From assembly GCA_020809705.1 (NCBI GenBank), contig CP085827.1, positions 1 to 64,000 on the forward strand: DNA of 64,000 bases. Reading direction: 5' to 3'. The position numbers and the translations under genes were made by a program. This document shows positions 58,483 through 64,000 of this stretch, piece after piece. Position 1 is the stretch's first letter. Each line of letters opens with the position of its first letter. The notes under the pieces are model-generated. The model saw only the letters and a program-made list of their open reading frames with translations, searched no databases and was not told the DNA's origin. The stretch is from Calonectria ilicicola (lineage: Eukaryota; Ascomycota; Sordariomycetes; Hypocreales; Nectriaceae).

Positions 58483-58872
58483 TATTACAACCCATATTAT
58501 ACCCAGGGCGGTCTAGAATGGCAGAATGCCACACCCTATAAGAAACCAATTACCCTATAGTTGCATACGACCAATTAAAGAAGGAGCAACAAGAGCGACC
58601 GTCGCAACAAGTGCAAAAGGTGTCGCACCTAGCGCACTAAGCACACCATATATACCAAAATAGGATAATAATATATAGATAGATCAGATCCTACTATAAG
58701 GAATGGAATTGATTAGTTTTTAATATAATTTAGTTACCTTAATTGCAATTGACTATTACCTAATGTAATAATTCTATTATTTTATTTATTATAATGCGCC
58801 TAATTATCCTGTTAATAATAAACCTTTTATTCTGATTGGTTTATTAAGTTGGGAATTGACTAGATTATTATA
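58483..58872 (+). repeat. Solo LTR of a third subfamily
   Basis: 390 bp, inverted orientation, flanked by ATATA on both sides. The right part matches the common LTR start (inverted), the left part differs and is little mutated (CCCAGGGCGGTCTAGAATGG), showing a further LTR variant. Confidence 0.8.
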
Positions 58873-59884
58873 ATATAAGTATTATTATATTAGAGATTAA
58901 ATAAGATTAATAAAGTAATAAAATTATATTTTAGTTAAAAGAATCTACTTTTTTTAGAATAAAAATTTAAAAACTTTATATTATTAATCCTAAGGTATTT
59001 TTAATTATAAGAGATTATAATAAAAGTAATAGTTCTAGAGATAATTAAGTTAAATCTTATTAATTTATTCTTTTAAAAAGATTTTAAAAATAAAGACTTT
59101 ATAAATAAAGACTTTATAAATATTATTATAAGATTATAAGAACTTTTATTAAAATTATTAAATCTAATATATAATAAGAAAAGAAAAGACTTTATAAAAC
59201 TAAAGAGATTTAATTAAAGATTAAAATATAAAAGTTTAATATTATACTAATAAAAATAATACTCTTTTTAAAAGTATTTATCCTAAAAAGTATAATATTT
59301 ATTATATTTATATTTTTATTTATTATAAGCTTAATATTAATTCTTGTATTTATAAAGACTTTACTTAAACTTTTAACTAATACTATTACTATTTTTAATT
59401 TAAAATAGCCTAGATTTATTATTACTTAAAATATTTTAAAGAATAATCTTAAATAATTTAAAGAGAAAGTAGAGAGTAATATAATAGATAGTTTAGTAAG
59501 GATTTCTATTTTAATTAAAATAAAATCTATTTAAGATTTTATTAATATTATAAAACTCTCTTAAAAGAAACTTTTATTAAAGATTAATATTATTAATATT
59601 AATTTTATACTATATACTAAAAGTAAAATTAAAAATAAAATTAACTTTAATTAACTTTAGTATAAGAGATAAATTTATCTTAGTAACAAGAGGAATAACT
59701 AGAAATTATATAGTATTTAGTATAAACTTTAAATAATCTTTATTTAAATCTCAGTCCAAACTAACTAAAAAATACCTAGATAAGAAGATTAGAAAGAGGT
59801 CTAAAATACCTAGGAAAAAAGGTTTTTTACTCTATTTATAGATAGTAAAAGTAAACTAATAGATATTAGTTTCTTATAACTAAA
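58873..59884. repeat. AT-rich decayed repeat, unidentified
   Basis: RIP-like composition; no element recognised. Confidence 0.45.
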
Positions 59885-60160
59885 TATAATGGTTCATGTT
59901 CATAGATAAGATCAGGCATATTAGTTTAAGTAATAAAGAAAGATTATTATATCTAGTAATAGATTAATCGATTAAATAGATCAATTAAAGGTAATTAAGT
60001 TGTATTAAAAGCTAAGTTATTGTAAGGATCCGTACTTCCCATTACGTCAATTAGCCCGTCAGGCCAAAAGATAAGTCAATAATCGCAATGCTTGCAATTA
60101 CAGGTACGGATAACAGCTATTAAATAGGGTCTCGTGCGCCCGGTTGCACAGGTCGTAACA
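59885..60160 (-). repeat. LTR-like fragment
   Basis: Contains the segment GGTAATTAAGTTGTATTAAAAGC shared, mutated, with the gypsy LTRs, and ends GTCGTAACA like an LTR end. The rest differs. It lacks a clear target duplication. Confidence 0.4.
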
Positions 60161-60436
60161 GTTATGCTCTAGATAGTAATAATTCCTAGAAGTCTAATGT
60201 ATAGTTTGATCTAAGGCTTTATAAAGCTATTTAGATAGATCTACTTTAAAGAGTAATATTTTTCTAAAAATATAATACTTTTTATAAAATAATGCTTTTT
60301 AAGTATTTACTAGTGGTTTTTTTATTTTAAATAATTTTATATACTTATAATTATTATTATATATTATTATTATTTATTATTTGTTATTTATGTGGTATAT
60401 GTTGTTTGTTATTTATTATATATATAATGTATGTTT

Positions 60437-60592
60437 AGTAGATATCATAGGTCACACAGGTAGTCATGTGTGGAGTCATGTGTGTACCACACATATGTAC
60501 AATGTTAATATTAGCCGACCGTAGTAAGAGCCTTCTACCCTCTTCATCGCATAATATAGTTATTATACCTACCCCTAGCCTCATTTTATAAC
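60437..60592 (-). repeat. Direct repeat, left copy (LTR-like)
   Basis: About 150 bp, from ATATCATAGGTCACACAGGT to CCTAGCCTCATTTTATAACA, repeated at 62062-62214 with mostly C/T and G/A differences. In reverse complement it begins TGTTA and may be an LTR. Between the copies lies 1.5 kb of decayed AT-rich sequence. Confidence 0.6.
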
Positions 60593-62061
60593 AGTTTGTA
60601 TAATTGTTTAATTACACCCTATTGTAATTATTTAAAATAGAAGATATTATTAAGTTAAAAAAGCCTAAATTATATTATTATAATCTAGTGATAATAAAGA
60701 TCTCTATAAAAACCAATTAAAAATCCTTTAATTTTATAAATAAAATAGTATTAAATTATTCTAAGTATAAGTAATAATTAATCTAAGTACTACTAAAAAA
60801 GAATATTTATATTAAGATAAGTAGAGTTAATATTATAATATTAGTTAATAACTATATAAACCTTGGAATCTTAGATATATCTAATAGCTAGATTAAAGAT
60901 ATCTTATATATAAATTAGCTAATTGTAATAAAGATAATAAAAGGCTATATATTCACTAATAAAAATAACCTATTATCTTTACTAAAACATCTCCTAATGC
61001 TACTAAATGATAACAACTATCATATAACTAATTATATAATATTCTAGATACTATTTATAAGCATTAAAACTAAATTTTTAACTTAGTATAATAATCTTAC
61101 TTAAATATAAGAAAAAAACTAGAATCTACAGATAATAATTATCATATAGATTAATACTATCACTAAAACCAATTAAACATTTAAATAAGCTAATATCTAA
61201 AATATAGCTCTAAATAAAAAAGTCGCCTAACTTAAGACCTAAATAAGAACAATTAACTAAAATTCTATCTAAGGCTCTTAGTGACTAAGATATATAATAA
61301 TAAACCTAAAAAAGTTTATAGCTAAAGAATAAAAAATAGAAAAGTATTAAATAACCTATAAATAATAGAAAATATAGATCTAATCTATACTTATAATAGA
61401 TATTAAATACTTCCTAGTATTAATTAAGAAACTTATATTTATAATAAACCAACTTAAAGGACAAATATAGAATAATATTCAAGATAGTATTAGAAAGATA
61501 AATATAAATCCTATATAGTCTATTATATAGGAATAATAGATAATAGATATATTATTAGATATATTAGATAGTTAATATATTCTCCTCAATCTAACCTAAA
61601 GTATTAAAAACACTTTTAATACCTTATACTAAAAGAACCATATATATAAGGACTTTAAGGCTAATTTCAATTATTATATAAATAAGGCCTAAATTGATAA
61701 TTGAATTAAAATTAATTACCTATAAAAATATATTAATAAAGAAATTATAATAATTATTAATTCTTAAATTAAGCTTTTAATAATTAATAATTATAAATTA
61801 TAAAGTAAGATAATAGATAAAATTATAAGAAACTTATAATAAAAAGAATATATTAATAGATTTAATAATTAGAATATATACCTTATACACTTTAAAATAA
61901 ACTAACTAGCAAATGGAGAGAATAATGAATTAATAGACCTCAATTATATCTATATTATTAATTAAGAATAAGAACAAAGACTTAACCTCAATCTATATAT
62001 TATATATAGTAGATCTAGCCACATCACCGCCAATCACTACCAACCAGATAATCCTATCCCT
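60593..62061. mobile_element. Decayed sequence between the direct repeats
   Basis: AT-rich, all frames stopped. If the flanking repeats are LTRs this is the interior of a short or deleted retroelement; its coding family and orientation cannot be told. Confidence 0.4.
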
Positions 62062-62214
62062 ATATATCACAGGTCACACAGGTAGTCATGTGTGGAGTCA
62101 CGTGTGTACCACACATACATACAATGTTAATATTAGCCGACCGTAGTGAGAGCCTTCTGCCCTCTTCATCGCACAACACAGTTATTATGCCTACCCCTAG
62201 CCTCATCTTGTGAC
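62062..62214 (-). repeat. Direct repeat, right copy (LTR-like)
   Basis: Less mutated copy (GTCATGTGTGGAGTCACGTG, CATCTTGTGACA). See 60437-60592. Confidence 0.6.
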
Positions 62215-64000
62215 ACTTACAAAGATTATAAAATAATCTTATATATAAGATATTATTAAAGGCTTTAAATATATCTAAAAGTAGAAGGCTAGCAATTAGT
62301 CCTTTTAGCTTATTTTATATTTTATATATTTTATCTATAATAAGGTAAATAGTATATTCTATTAATTTTAACTTCTAGCCTCTTATATAATTAACTAAAA
62401 GTAAATTAAACTTTTTAATAATATAATTTAATCTTTATATAATAATAATATTTATAATCTTTTCTATTATATTTAATAATATAATAGATTTATATATCTT
62501 AAGGTTTATATAGTCATCTTTGCCTATCTTATAAATAATTATTATTATAAGCTCTTAGTAAGATTAAGAGCAGTAATCTAAAATTAGGCTTTAATTAAAG
62601 ATTCTAACTATATATAGGATAAGTAGTAATAATAGGAGTTTAAGTGCTATATTCTTAATTCCATCTAGCCCTAAAGCCTTATCTACTATAGTCCATTTGA
62701 TGGTCTTTTTTACCTTATCTTTTATAATTAGAGGTAGTTTTATTTGATTATTATAGGTTTTTCTTTTAATATCTTTTAAATTAGTTTTTAATAATAGTAA
62801 GAAAAATATCTAATTAAAAAATTTAGTTTTTCCTTCTAGTATAATAATAATTTCTTTAGTAGTAAAAGTAGTAAATATTAATATAATATTTAAGGCTTAA
62901 TTTTCTTTATTTTTTATCTATTTTATTACTTTCTATAGAGATTAGATTAACTCTACTACTACTTTAATCTCTACCCTATATTATTCTTTAAAAGCTTTTT
63001 TAATTACTTTATTTTTCTTATTTCTAGCTTTCTAGTGTATCTCTTATAATATTTCTATATTAAAGTGGCTATAGATATACTGGAGGCTTTTAGCTTTTAC
63101 TAATATCTTTATATATACTTTATTTTATTTTATTCTTGATTTTATTATAATTTATTTATTTAAGGTAGTAGATTCTATAGCTATTAATATTACTTTTACT
63201 AGCTTAATAGTATATTAATTTAGTATTATTTTTATTCTTAGCTGCTAAAGCTATAGTAATTAGACTCTTATTATTTTAATAAGCTTTTCTTTATTAATAC
63301 TTATTTAATTTACTTTTAGTTCTTTTATAAGTAAGGTAATAGATAGGTTTAACTTAGTGATAATAGGTAGATGATCTAAGTTATAGTAGTAATCTTTATT
63401 TACTTTACTTTAAATTAATTTATTAAATAATTTAAAGTTTATAAAATATAGATTTATTATTATTCTTTTTTTATTTTCTTTATAAATAATAATGCCTAGT
63501 TTTAATATATTAATAAGATTATAGGAGTTAATAATATTTAGAAGTTTATTTATATTCTAGTTAGTTACTACCTTTTTATCTTTTTATATAAAGTAATGAA
63601 AATTAAAATCACTAAGGGTTATTTATTCTAGTAACTTTATTTCCTTTATTACTTTATTTAGTATTAGTAATATATTCTTCTCTTTTATTTAATTAAGATA
63701 TAGATTATATATATTATATATTATAATTTTTTAAATATAGTTTTCTTTTTAGAGAAAAGTAATTATTAATAAATATAAATCTTTATTATACTTTTTAAAT
63801 TATTATTTAATATAGTTTAAATTTTTGTTTATAAAGAAGTATATTTAGACTAAGCCTTTTTCTATTATTATAAGGTAGTATAAGTGAAAGGTTACCTTTG
63901 CTAGATAATGTATAATTAATATGAATAGGTTATTTTATGGTTCTTATATAGTAATAATATTAAGATTATGAGTTATTAGATTATATAGAAGTAATATTAT
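62215..64000 (-). mobile_element. Decayed Tad-like LINE (non-LTR retrotransposon), partial
   Basis: The minus strand still shows LINE order. On the right (about 63600-63300) are pieces of the endonuclease domain, including a DLDHLPI-like SDHxPI motif near 63380. To the left (about 62710-62250) is the start of the reverse transcriptase: LGLDGIxNIALKLLL near 62690-62640, then GKDDYIDLKIYKSIILLN, and LLLLDIFKAFNN near 62260. Everything is RIP-mutated. The rest of the reverse transcriptase is missing beyond the direct repeat at 62214, and the element continues past the right edge of the window. Confidence 0.7.

Overview
The window looks like a chromosome segment of a filamentous ascomycete (Pezizomycotina). 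It has short GT-AG introns of about 47-90 bp, a secreted family 3 pectate lyase, a MYND zinc-finger gene, Ty3/gypsy chromoviruses, pogo-like and Tad-like elements, and very AT-rich blocks in which repeats have decayed by C:G to T:A change, the signature of repeat-induced point mutation (RIP). The pectate lyase suggests a plant-associated fungus; the species cannot be named from this sequence.

Layout. 1-11.2 kb is a gene graveyard: broken copies of an MFS transporter, a bZIP/DUF3425 regulator, a second transporter fragment, a polyol dehydrogenase end, a fungal transcription-factor domain protein and an NAD-dependent aldehyde reductase, most carrying TAG stops. 12.3-28.3 kb is RIP-degraded transposon: a gypsy element with 413 bp LTRs (C), pogo-like DNA transposons and a solo LTR. 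28.3-42 kb is the gene island: 3-ketosphinganine reductase and sphinganine C4-hydroxylase side by side, a GNAT acetyltransferase, a type B carboxylesterase with a premature stop, an alanine-rich secreted protein, a pectate lyase, and a MYND gene whose end is replaced by LTR sequence. 42.4-58.5 kb is a nested stack: a 1858 bp pogo element split by a RIP-decayed gypsy element (A), itself split by a nearly pristine gypsy element (B), plus a solo LTR. 58.5-64 kb holds another solo LTR, a pair of LTR-like direct repeats and a decayed Tad-like LINE.

How the parts relate. The reductase and hydroxylase catalyse consecutive-level steps of long-chain-base synthesis and form the one clear functional pair. 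The gypsy family is the other story. Element B has identical-looking LTRs, gag and pol joined by a canonical A_AAA_AAC slippery site, a chromodomain, and an antisense open reading frame beside its 3' LTR encoding an intact Zn2Cys6-type binuclear-cluster protein with a predicted coiled coil. A divergent relative of that antisense gene is still readable in element C, so it looks like a long-standing part of the family. Pol of B is interrupted by four one-base deletions, mostly in homopolymers, which are either real inactivation or assembly error.
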